From: Notolepis coatsorum
Taxonomy: Eukaryota > Chordata > Actinopteri > Aulopiformes > Paralepididae
Assembly (NCBI GenBank): GCA_963971535.1
Contig: OZ020593.1
Span: 17,630,822 to 17,694,821 of the forward strand
Reading direction: 5' to 3'
Length of the DNA stretch: 64,000 bases
Shown here: piece by piece, positions 54,572 to 64,000 of the stretch
Numbering within the stretch: position 1 is the stretch's first letter
Layout of the letters: each line of letters opens with the position of its first letter
The notes under the pieces: generated by a model
Seen by the model: the letters and a program-made list of their open reading frames with translations, nothing else
What the model was told of the DNA's origin: nothing
The model's database searches: none
Made by a program: the position numbers and the translations under genes

Positions 54572-55035
54572 GTTTATTACATGGCGTTTTAACATTCGCC
54601 GAAATGCTTGATTGTGATTGGTCAATAGCCCCCGACAGCGGTGAATACTTTTTCGATAACCACCGGTGATTATTGTTTTTCGCAGCTGGAGTAATCAAGC
54701 CCCACTGACACACACTGTTTCAGTGCAATCAGACACACCTGCCGGGCTGCCGGCGATAATAATAATCACTTTATTTGGGCTGACAGAGCCACAGAACAAC
54801 TGCGCGTCTGCATTTGATCTCGTCTTGTCGATTTTGTAAAATGAATTAGGTATATTGTTAGTAAGTTAACCATGTAATAAGCGGGATAATGTATAGCTAT
54901 ACTCGGTCATCATCGCAAAATAATTGACCTTCACTGACGTTTAAAACACCTCGCCGAGGCGCCTCGGTATTTTAAACTCTGTGTCGGTCAATTATTTAGC
55001 GACAATGACCTCGTAGCTATACATTATCCCTTACT
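54572..55035 (+). mobile_element. MITE family F2, copy 3 (complete)
   Basis: TTTATTACATGGCGTTTTAA at the start, hairpin arms GGGATAATGTATAGCTATAC (54884) and GTAGCTATACATTATCCC (55011), with TTTAAAACACCTCGCC and its partner GGTATTTTAAACTC in the loop-proximal part. Confidence 0.82.
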
Positions 55036-55084
55036 TAACTTAAATAACAATTTCTTTTTGGAAAAGTCAACGTGGGAGGGTGTT

Positions 55085-55325
55085 GTATCTAGTTGAGACA
55101 GTGGCTCAGGAGGTAGATCAGTCGTTTGGTGATCGGAAGGTTTCCGGGTTCTATTCCTTGAGCAAAGACACCTATACTGTAACCCATAACTGCTCCCAAT
55201 GAGCAGGTCGGCGCCTCGCTTGGTCGCCTCCGCCGTCTGGGTGAGTGAATAGATGAATGCGAAGAAGCGTAAGTTGTAAAGTGCTTTGGATAAAAAGCCA
55301 TATATATATAAAGGCTGTCCATTTA
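55085..55325 (+). mobile_element. tRNA-derived SINE
   Basis: AGATCAGTCGTTTGGTGATC (A-box region), GGGTTCTATTCC (decayed B box), GATGAGCAGGTCGGCGCCT-like phrase at 55196, and GTAAAGTGCTTTGGATAAAA tail. Same family as 13940. Confidence 0.78.
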
Positions 55326-55349
55326 TGTATCTTGTTTGGGTGAAATTCA

Positions 55350-55557
55350 AAGACAGTCTGGCCCAGCTGTCCTATAGCTGTTGACAGGCAGGTGGTGAAC
55401 AGAGCAGATCCCATCCGGTCTGACGGCACCCTCCTCTTCATCAGGAGTTTCAATCCCTACCCTCTGACACCTCAAATTCCCCTCAGTCAAGACACAAGAT
55501 ACAAACACTCCTTCATCCCCACAGCCCTTACCCTCCTCGATGAGGCAGCTCGCCCAT
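55350..55557 (+). pseudogene. LINE ORF2 C-terminal fragment
   Basis: Plus-strand translation SDGTLLFIRSFNPYPLTPQ and RYKHSFIPTALTLLDEAARP ends at a stop near 55557. The FIPTALTLL-type ending is common in fish LINE proteins. Family not assigned. Confidence 0.6.
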
Positions 55558-55562
55558 AAATT

Positions 55563-55914
55563 AGGGTTGGGCATCGTTTGGATTTGAACGATTCCGGTTC
55601 CGGTTCCGATTCTCCATTTAGATTCCTGTTCTAAACGATTCTCGATTCCGATTCTTTGAGGTGCAGGTCAAAACAGGTCACAGCTTATTTCGCAGGAGAT
55701 CCTTTTTTTTTTGGAAACATCTTTAATTTTTGTCATACTATTCACATTGTCAGTTGACTTGATACAGTTTCATTTGGTTGCTGTACTGTAACTAGGGTAT
55801 TAATTGACAAAGTAAAATAAATAGAAATTAAGAATCAAAATGCAAATATGTTACTTCCAGAACCGGAAGTTAGGAACCGGTTCCTATTAGAACCGGTTCT
55901 CGGTGCCCAACCCT
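55563..55914. mobile_element. Inverted-repeat DNA element (about 350 bp)
   Basis: Left GGGTTGGGCATCG and right CGGTGCCCAACCC are inverse. GGTTCCGGTTCCGATTC and GAACCGGTTCC words lie near the ends. No coding capacity; superfamily uncertain. Confidence 0.7.
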
Positions 55915-56110
55915 TTACGTTTATTTCAGATTCATATTCAGCTTTATTGTTGCATCTTTGTCATATAATTGGGCCTTGCCCCCTCGACCTACAGCACGGC
56001 AATAAATACACAATAGAACAATACAATACACAAAAACACAATAAAAACCTGCATGATAATGATGTATGAGAAAGGTGACAGTGCTGAGAGTGGTTAATAT
56101 AAAAAGTGCA
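55915..56110 (-). mobile_element. LINE tail in reverse
   Basis: TTTATTGTTGCATCTTTGTC followed by AATACACAATAGAACAATAC reads, reversed, like a LINE 3' UTR. Confidence 0.35.
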
Positions 56111-57370
56111 ACAGTAGAATAAAATCTACGTAAAGAGGGCGATTTGCCCACCGGCACTTTGGTGACCTCTAGTGGCTCGGGTGTGCATATTTTGTAAGAA
56201 AATATATATATCGAATTGAAGGCTTATTCGTTGCCTGTCGATAGCGACAACATCTGGCAAAATCCGTTCAGCGGTTCTTGAGTTACATGCCTGTAAGCCT
56301 TGTGCAAAGTACACGGTATTGCGCAAAATACCACTCCTGACTCTTGGGGCTCTAGTTCCGTCAATCATTTGGCGATCTCGAAAATTATTGTGGAGGGTTG
56401 TAGCCAACTAGTGTGGCTTTCCAAAGATACCCCACGTGGGGATGTATGAATCTAAAAAACTCAAAAAAAACTAACGAGCGAAAACAGGAAGAGAAAAACA
56501 ACCGGATGAATTGAAGTCTATGAGAAAACTTTTCCTTTGTACACAGTTTACCAAAATCACTCCTAATCACTCATTTCTGAATGGGTCTTTATGAAATTTG
56601 GACATGTACATAAGGCTTCAGGCTATGGGTCTGTATGGATTTGTAAGCCATACCACCTTCTTGGGAAATACTACCTCTGGACTACTAACTACTACAGAAA
56701 AACTTGAGTAATACGTTTTTCTACAACTCAAGTTCAGACCTATGTTACTCTATTTCATTAGCACCAAAAGTGAAATTTCTTCCAGGAATCAGAATTTTCA
56801 GAATGTCATCTTTCAAAAGAGACCAGTCTCATGCATGTGCTATAAGTAAAAAGTATGTTGTTTTGGTTTGCAAAAAAAGTATGCATTCCTCAAAAACTAA
56901 AACTAAAAAAGCCAACTTTGGGGGCGCAGGTTAATACTTAAAATACTAAATACATACATTTATACAATCAAATCTGAATGATTTCCGATCATGTTGTTGC
57001 CGTTGAATTTTTTTTATTTAGCTTGTAAAGCTCTGCTGGTCATTATTCTATGCAGAGAGGGGGGGTGACAGGATAATCAGCATTGCAGTGTTGCATTGTG
57101 TTTGCTTGTCCATAACAGGCAGCGCTTCTGAGTCTGTGTTTGTTTTTCTCTCGCACTTTATGCTGCAAAACCAATTGCCCTCCTGGGACGAATAGAGTTG
57201 AACTTGTATGTTTTTTGTAGATCTCAGCATATACCTTCCACACTCGCCATCTGTGTTGAAAAGGAATGGGATATGCTTCACCAGTCGCCTGGTGTAGGTA
57301 ATTCACCCTTGTGAAAACCATTTTATACCTTACTGTATTACTCTACTGCGAAATCCACGCATCAACCAGG
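56111..57370. other. Unassigned, 1.26 kb
   Basis: No gene or known repeat. Bases 56200-56300 (GTTCAGCGGTTCTTGAGTTA) have the look of an interspersed repeat. The codon texture is poor. Confidence 0.4.
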
Positions 57371-57374
57371 TGTT

Positions 57375-57775
57375 AAAGGTGCTGTACGTGGTATTTTGTG
57401 GTTGAAACAAGTGGTCTACACGGTCTAATAGCTCTACACTCCGACAGCCATCACTGATATAGAGTGTTTGGTCAGTAACATGGGTCTCCCAGTCCCTCCG
57501 CTCTGCAGTAAACAGAAAATAAATGTCCTGGTATCCCTTCCCACTTTATCCAATCAGGAGAGAGAAATGGTCTGTCAAAAATATGAAATAAAAACTGGTT
57601 TTAACTTAAGCAAATATGTGCTTGAAACAAGTCAAATAATCTGCTGTAGCAGTAAGCAAATCTGTCTTGGTAAGAATACAAATATCTAGGGTTCTCTCCT
57701 TATTGGATAAAGTGGGAAGGGATACCAGGACATGTATTTGGTGGTAACTGCAGAGTGGATGGACTTAGGCTCTGG
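57375..57775. mobile_element. Foldback element F1, copy 3
   Basis: CATCACTGATATAGAGTGTT, TGGTCAGTAACATGGGTCTC and TCCAATCAGGAGAGAGAA on the left; inverted TCCTTATTGGATAAAGTGGG and GGGATACCAGGACATGTATT on the right. Confidence 0.78.
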
Positions 57776-57815
57776 AGGTAGAGTGGTCATCTGGTAATCA
57801 AAAGGTTCCCAAGAG
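57765..57815 (+). mobile_element. SINE head fragment
   Basis: GTAGAGTGGTCATCTGGTAA and AAAAGGTTCCC match the head of the SINE at 13940. Confidence 0.5.
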
Positions 57816-58195
57816 CAGATGATTTAGAGTGGTTTATGTAGATACCGTACAGGATTTTGCCATACGGACACATGCAATTTGAAATATGAATATAGAATAT
57901 AGAATATATCAGGCCTATAAATGACCTTATTACGGCCAAGTCGGATCGGCCCAAATCTCCTCTTTCCAATGGCAGAGTTAAATCTGGAGTACCACCAGGT
58001 ACCTGTTAGAGGGCAGCAAAGACCGTGAATGAAATCTACTGGAAGTACTGTTACTTGTGTTCATAGCTCCGCCATTTTTTACCGGATTGAGATAAATTTT
58101 TTTCCCTAGACGTTCACAGAAAGGTGAAGAAACAATATATGTTGTATTTTATGGCAATAACGTTGAGGTTTGTTCGACCTGTGAGATATTAGAAA
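57816..58195. other. Unassigned
   Basis: GAATATAGAATATAGAATAT at 57890. No gene. Confidence 0.4.
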
Positions 58196-58199
58196 AAGA

Positions 58200-58600
58200 A
58201 AGCAATACGCTTGGACCAGCACTCACAGATTTTGATTATTTAATGGCAGCCTGAAACAAACATGTTTCGGAACAATTTATGTTCCTTCCTCAGTGTTGAT
58301 GGCTAGCAAATGTTCTCACCGACAATACTGTTTATATACCAAGCAAAGCAGGAAATGACATCATCCACAGGTGTGTTGAGAGTTGCTATAAGGTCGAATT
58401 TGACCCAGGAAGTACTTTGATACCAAGAGTCCATTCTTAAGTCAAAATTAACACAATATAGAAATAATAAATGTAGATATAAAATATATAAACATAAAAT
58501 TGTTGTTATACTAGAAGCACAAATAAAACAAAAATAACATCTAGTATGTATGGCTAGATAGATGCACTCTAATGCCTTATTCATTTTAAATTCATTTTAA
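58200..58600 (-). mobile_element. Penelope-like element terminal region (tentative)
   Basis: A hammerhead-like motif at 58264-58293 sits in a context (GAAACATGTTTGTTTCAGGC) often found at ends of Penelope-like elements. No reverse transcriptase or GIY-YIG frame is nearby. Confidence 0.4.
58264..58293 (-). ncRNA. Hammerhead ribozyme-like core
   Basis: Minus strand reads CTGAGGA, one A, a perfect 5-bp hairpin GGAAC/GTTCC with a 7-base loop, then GAAAC. All invariant core bases (CUGA.GA and GAA) are present. The following AACATGTT palindrome could be a short stem III, as in dimeric hammerheads, and TGTT/AACA could start stem I. Activity is not shown. Confidence 0.45.
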
Positions 58601-59050
58601 AGGGGAACAAACAGGAAAAAACAGGAAAAAACATCACCACTTCGGTGTACTTGAGGTTGTTGGTCAACTCACCTCTAAACAGGTTGTTGGTCAACTCACC
58701 TCTAAACAGACCTTTAAATATACCTGAGACGTCTGTTCGAGAATATCTCTGTGTGAATGTCCAACAAAATGAAATATATACAAAGTACATTCAAACTTAT
58801 TACATAAGTATACTCGAAACTAAATTGCTAAATTGCATTGTGATATAAACACGATTTCCACGTCGTTTGTCTGCGGCTGGTGTGAGCTGGGTAGTGTAGT
58901 TTTATGAAATGTAGACATCCACCGAAAGCCCTGGATCTCCTCTTTCTTAGGACTACAACGATTTCACGACGGCTTCCTGTCCTTGTGTCTAAATTGTCCG
59001 TTTTCTGGTGCAATGCGCAGATATTTTGACAAGCTCATATTTAGCTAATA
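58601..59050. other. Unassigned, with one 28-bp tandem duplication
   Basis: AGGTTGTTGGTCAACTCACC is duplicated at 58653 and 58681. No gene. Confidence 0.6.
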
Positions 59051-59054
59051 ACAC

Positions 59055-59115
59055 TTAACCCTTTCACTGCCACACGACAGGTTAACTTTCTGTAGTGTGG
59101 CAGTGAAAGGGTTAA
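59055..59115. mobile_element. 53-bp TTAA-flanked hairpin
   Basis: TTAA at 59055-59058 and 59112-59115 enclose CCCTTTCACTGCCACACGAC and its near inverse GTAGTGTGGCAGTGAAAGGG. It looks like two piggyBac-type ends with almost nothing between. Confidence 0.65.
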
Positions 59116-59815
59116 TTAACATCATTGCTAAATAAACGTAGTGCTGAAAATATATACTTTGACTGCTGTTTTGATAGGGTTAGGGTCTTTACTCTTGGCT
59201 ACATTTGAAAAAGAAACACAACATCACTTAATACGGACTGTATTGATCTATTTGTGACATGAAATAAATCTCAGCCATCAGGGCTCAGGAGGTTAATAAC
59301 AAGCGCAACCCAACTGAATACGGGAATTCATTGTGTGGGCTTGTAGTAGAGTGTAAAAGGGCGCTGTAAGGGTTAATTACTAATGACTTTTCAAGTCTCA
59401 TGGAGTATTTTCCACCCACCTGTTCAATGTCACCGGCAGTGTGAATGGTGTTTAGTAAGAGATCTGAGATCTGCTAAAACACGCACCATATACACACCTA
59501 CTGCACAACCACAACATGAGTTGTATCTCTGGTGAGGGGCGAGAAGTCGAAGTTAGACTGGTATGGTCTTTTAAGTAAGGTAATAATTCACTGTGTCTTT
59601 ATGCAATTTGTTCATGTTCACTTTGAGGGCAAGGATATTATTGATTGACAAATACAATATATTACAACATAATATACACGGTAAACCTAAATACACATAA
59701 CATACATAATAAAGTAATTTGCATATATTATGCCACCTTGGTCATTGTCCATGTGTCTTAAATCCATGAATCCCTATTAGACTGAGAAGCCCCACTGAGC
59801 TGTTAGGTGCCTGCA
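59116..59815. other. Unassigned
   Basis: No gene or known repeat; short AT-rich stretches. Confidence 0.4.
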
Positions 59816-59817
59816 AG

Positions 59818-59990
59818 AATGCTGGTGCTGTCCATGGTGCTGAAACAGCCTGCTGCAACACAGTGTGAGTGCTGTCCATGGTGCTGAAACAGCCTGCTGC
59901 TGCACAGTGTGAGTGCTGTCCATGGTGCTGAAACAGCCTGCTGCTGCAACACAGTGTGGGTGCTGTCCATGGTGCTGAAATATGGCTGCT
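59818..59990. repeat. Short minisatellite, about 4 units
   Basis: GTGCTGTCCATGGTGCTGAA recurs at 59825, 59871, 59912 and 59960 with CAGCCTGCTGC between. Confidence 0.9.
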
Positions 59991-60035
59991 GCTCATTTAT
60001 GAAATGGTTTGACTCTGAATCACTAGTGTTTTTCT

Positions 60036-60158
<123 letters not shown>

Positions 60159-60185
60159 GCTTTCGTATTTTATTCCTCTTTTTCA

Positions 60186-60490
60186 TCCTTTCATCCATTC
60201 ATTTATCCATCCATCCATCCATCCATTCATTCATTCATTCATTCATTCATTCATTCATTCATTCATTCATTCATTCATTCATTCATTCATTCATTCATTC
60301 AGTCATCCATTCATTCATTCATTCATTCATTCATTCATTCATTCATTCATTCATTCATTCATGCACTCACTCACTCACTCACTCACTCACTCACTCACTC
60401 ACTCACTCACTCACTCACTCATTTGTTCATTAATTAACTAATTCGTTCATTCATTCACTCACTCATTCATTCATTCATTCCCTCATTCAT
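60186..60490. repeat. (CATT)n, (CATC)n and (CACT)n compound microsatellite
   Basis: CATC units, then CATT units to 60360, CACT units to 60420, then CATT again. Confidence 0.97.
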
Positions 60491-61080
60491 TATCTTTGCG
60501 GATCTTGCACCGCGAAGGTGTGATAAATCCCCTGATCCTCGTGTCCTGTCAGCACAAACAGAGAGAGAGACATCTGCTCCCAAAGCCACCTCGCCCATAA
60601 ACACCGTGCCCACCCGCCAAGAGCTAACGTGCGTCTGGCACGTCTGTCACACGCCATCCAATCACGCGGCAGGTTGTAAACCTCCCCCCAATCAGCTTTT
60701 GGACCTCTCTCTCACTGTACTGCGTCCCCTCGTGCCGTTGTGTGTGTCAGACTGTCCATCCGGTGCAACGCTGGCAGTCAGTTGACGTGGAGAGAGCTTG
60801 CCTGAAAGAGAGCTTAAGGCAGCTTGTTAAGTAGCCTTCCTCTAACACTGAGATTACAGGGGGCTTAACGTGATCATGCTAGTAGTGTAAGAGCCCCGTA
60901 GCAAGTGTTGTGAGATAGTCTGTGAGGATTGGAGATTGGCCCTGTTAACACTGTGGGGGTCAGCCCTGGCTGAGTCTTTGTTGTTGTCGTCGTCGCTTGT
61001 GTTCATTTCATGCTGTGCTGAACAGGCAGATTATGTAAAGTGAATTATGGTTCCAAAAAATCGTCCACCCTGTTGAGTGT
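60491..61080. other. Unique GC-balanced sequence
   Basis: Bases 60491-60730 retain CG dinucleotides and have high complexity (CGCGAAGGTGTGATAAATCC); possible conserved element. No gene frame. Confidence 0.25.
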
Positions 61081-61089
61081 GAGATGGAC

Positions 61090-62206
61090 GCCGCCTGCGT
61101 ACTATGTCCTATTCTGTATACATGTCCTCCTCATCTTTCTCTTGTCTCTTGTCTGCTTACTATGATATGTCCTATTCTGTTAGTACAGTACATGTCCTCC
61201 TCATCTTTCTCTTGTCTCTTGTCTGCTTACTATGATATGTCCTATTCTGTTAGTACAGTACATGTCCTCCTCATCTTTCTCTTGTCTCTTGTCTGCTTAC
61301 TATGATATGTCCTATTCTGTTAGTACAGTACATGTCCTCCTCATCTTTCTCCTGTCTCTTGTCTGCTTACTATGATACTGTATGTCCTATTCTGTTAGTA
61401 CAGTACATGTCCTCCTCATCTTTCTCCTGTCTCTTGTCTGCTTACTATGATACTGTATGTCCTATTCTGTTAGTACAGTACATGTCCTGCTCATCTTTCT
61501 GTTTTCTCTTGCCTGCTTACTATGATATGTCCTATTCTGTTAGTACAGTACATGTCCTCCTCATCTTTCTGTTTTCTCTTGCCTGCTTACTATGATATGT
61601 CCTATTCTGTTAGTACAGTACATGTCCTCCTTATCTGTCTCTTGTCTCTTGCCTGCTTACTATGATATGTCCTATTCTGTTAGTACAGTACATGTCCTCC
61701 TCATCTTTCTCTTGTCTCGTGCCTGCTTACTATGATATGTCCTATTCTGTTAGTACAGTACATGTCCTCCTCATCTGTCTTTTGTCTCTTGTCTGCTTAC
61801 TATGATATGTCCTATTCTGTTAGTACTGTACATGTCCTCCTCATCTGTCTTTTGTCTCTTGTCTGCTTACTATGATATGTCCTATTCTGTTAGTACAGTA
61901 CATGTCCTGCTCATCTTTCTCTTGTCTCTTGTCTGCTTACTATGATATGTCCTATTCTGTTAGTACAGTACATGTCCTGCTCATCTTTCTCTTGTCTCTT
62001 GTCTGCTTACTATGATATGTCCTATTCTGTTAGTACAGTACATGTCCTCCTCATCTTTCTCTTGTCTCTTGTCTGCTTACTATGATATGTCCTATTCTGT
62101 TAGTACATGTCCTGCTCATCTTTCTGTTTTTTCTTGCCTGCTTACTATGATATGTCCTATTCTGTTAGTACAGTACATGTCCTGCTCATCTTTCTGTTTT
62201 CTCCCC
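61090..62206. repeat. 70-bp minisatellite, about 16 units
   Basis: Unit contains TCCTATTCTGTTAGTACAGT, ACATGTCCTCCTCATCTTTC and GTCTGCTTACTATGATA. Successive CTTGTCTCTT words are 70 bases apart (61141, 61211, 61281). Confidence 0.95.
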
Positions 62207-62665
62207 CCGGCGCAGTGAGAGGGTTGTTCTGATGGACCACTAGGGTCCTGGCCCTGGGACTGTTTGCCCACTGTTCTGAGGGAACTGTCAAGGAGAGGCC
62301 CCGCAGCTATAGGGAGAGGAGAGATTCCTAGGTGTTGACACTAGCTACAGCCTATATGGACCCACGTGCGGATGCTGGATCAAAGCGTGTCGGCCGACAC
62401 CCCCCCCCACCTCCCCCCGGTGGATAGGAGAATGTTCGGAAACTTCAAGCATTGTGAACGAGCCGTTTCCTTATGCCCACCCCCCTCTGACCTCATGGTT
62501 TATTTATCGACTAGCTGTATGCCTCGCTGTAGCGCTTCACCACACCATAACAATGGGGGGTCTCACCGCTGAGGTTACCCAGCTTTACAAGCAACATCGG
62601 GGGAAGCGCAGCAACTTGGAGCATAGAAGGGAAGTGAAGGGAATTCAGTGACTCGAGACGTGAAT
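62207..62665. other. Unassigned
   Basis: A C run at 62401. No gene. Confidence 0.4.
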
Positions 62666-62669
62666 GAAT

Positions 62670-62985
62670 GAATGATCATTGCATTTATATAGCGCTTTTC
62701 TAGACACTCAAAGCGCTCCCCAGGATGTAGGGTGGAAATTGGGATTGATATCAGCCAATTAAGGGGGAAGGGATGATTAGGTGGCCTTGATGTCAAATAC
62801 CTGATTTGGGAATTTGGCCAGGAACATCGGGGAACCCCCTACTGTTTGTGATATGCACCCTGGGTTCTTTAATGACCGAATTCAGTCAGGACCTCGGTTT
62901 AGCATCTCATCTGAACGACGGCACTCACAGCTGTACGGTGTCCCTATCAGCGTAACAGGGGCATTGTTACTGTTACTGGCAAGTC
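62670..62985 (+). mobile_element. Interspersed repeat R3
   Basis: TTTATATAGCGCTTTTCTAG, CAAAGCGCTCCCCAG, AACCCCCTACTGTTTGTGAT, GTCAGGACCTCGGTTTAGCA and ATCTGAACGACGGCACTCAC: a widespread fish repeat. Its last part runs directly into the 44-bp array. Confidence 0.75.
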
Positions 62986-64000
62986 CAGAGGACAGAGTGC
63001 TCCCTGCTGGACAACAACACCACCAGGTCCAGAGGACAGAGTGCTCCCTGCTGGACAACAACACCACCAGGTCCAGAGGACAGAGTGCTCCCTGCTGCAC
63101 AACAACACCACCAGGTCCAGAGGACAGAGTGTCTCCCTGCTGGACAACAACACCACCAGGTCCAGAGGACAGAGTGCTCCCTGCTGGACAACAACACCAC
63201 CAGGTCCAGAGGACAGAGTGCTCCCTGCTGGACAACAACACCACCAGGTCCAGAGGACAGAGTGCTCCCTGCTGGACAACAACACCACCAGGTCCAGAGG
63301 ACAGTGCTCCCTGCTGGACAACAACACCACCAGGTCCAGAGGACAGAGTGCTCCCTGCTGGACAACAACACCACCAGGTCCAGAGGACAGAGTGCTCCCT
63401 GCTGGACAACAACACCACCAGGTCCAGAGGACAGAGTGCTCCCTGCTGGACAACAACACCACCAGGTCCAGAGGACAGAGTGCTCCCTGCTGGACAACAA
63501 CACCACCAGGTCCAGAGGACAGAGTGGAGCTGGACAACAACACCACCAGGTCCAGAGGACAGAGTGCTCCCTGCTGGACAACAACACCACCAGGTCCAGA
63601 GGACAGAGTGCTCCCTGCTGGACAACAACACCACCAGGTCCAGAGGACAGAGTGCTCCCTGCTGGACAACAACACCACCAGGTCCAGAGGACAGAGTGGA
63701 GCTGGACAACAACACCACCAGGTCCAGAGGACAGAGTGTCTCCCTGCTGGACAACAACACCACCAGGTCGAGAGGACAGAGTGCTCCCTGCTGGACAACA
63801 ACACCACCAGGTCCAGAGGACAGAGTGTCTCCCTGCTGGACAACAACACCACCAGGTCCAGAGGACAGAGTGCTCCCTGCTGGACAACAACACCACCAGG
63901 TCCAGAGGACAGAGTGCTCCCTGCTGGACAACAACACCACCAGGTCCAGAGGACAGAGTGCCCCCTGCTGGACAACAACACCACCAGGTCCAGAGGACAG
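62983..64000. repeat. 44-bp minisatellite, about 23 units, runs off the right edge
   Basis: Unit GTGCTCCCTGCTGGACAACA followed by ACACCACCAGGTCCAGAGGA, CAGA. Variants with GTGTCTCC (46 bp) or GTGGAGCTGG (shorter). All three minus frames lack stops, giving overlapping frames of 307-352 codons that are not genes. Confidence 0.95.

Noticed and set aside
62882..63984. Three overlapping frames of 307-352 codons
   Set aside because: 44-bp array lacking stops in every minus frame.

Overview
The window looks like gene-poor vertebrate DNA, most likely from a teleost fish. The reasons are the mix of repeats (L1-like, Tx1-like and CR1/L2/Rex1-like non-LTR elements, several non-autonomous hAT-like elements with 8-bp target duplications, TTAA-flanked piggyBac-like elements, tRNA-derived SINEs, an LTR), the very long dinucleotide and tetranucleotide tracts, and many kilobase-scale minisatellites. 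There is no operon, Shine-Dalgarno signal or compact gene order. No intact host gene can be supported. I cannot name the species. Family names for repeats are from recognition of motifs, not from a database search.

Layout. 1-4.7 kb: the 5' part of an L1-like retrotransposon on the minus strand; its ORF2 is open for about 975 codons and runs off the left edge, and it is preceded by a 294-bp tandem array that resembles promoter monomers. 4.7-9.4 kb: foldback element, a solo LTR with 5-bp target duplication, a tRNA-like repeat and a hAT-like element. 9.4-13.8 kb: a 54-bp minisatellite and a roughly 100-copy 27/23-bp minisatellite, separated by a nested hAT-like/MITE insertion. 13.8-29 kb: SINEs, LINE 3' ends, a 933-bp TTAA-flanked piggyBac-like element, a 1.47-kb hAT-like element and a Rex1/CR1-like LINE relic split by a SINE. 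29-36 kb: polypyrimidine and CA tracts, and a RecQ-like helicase fragment inside a broken hAT-like element. 36.9-43.2 kb: a tandem segmental duplication whose two copies differ by dated insertions and by array length. 43-46.3 kb: microsatellites, a hAT-like element and a 56-bp minisatellite that ends in a 200-base assembly gap.

46.5-49.4 kb holds the most unusual object: a Tx1-like LINE (5' region, zinc-knuckle ORF1 with one frameshift, first part of the ORF2 endonuclease) joined to an intronless, internally deleted copy of the host gene HLTF (RING finger plus helicase C-terminal part), followed by a polyadenylation-signal-bearing tail. 49.4-64 kb returns to GT/CT tracts, foldback elements, a 23-bp minisatellite, LINE and SINE relics, a hammerhead-ribozyme-like motif, tetranucleotide repeats, a 70-bp array and a 44-bp array that runs off the right edge.

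Taken together the features do not form a pathway; they record layered transposition. Because several repeats occur more than once, the window contains its own empty sites and allows relative dating of insertions.
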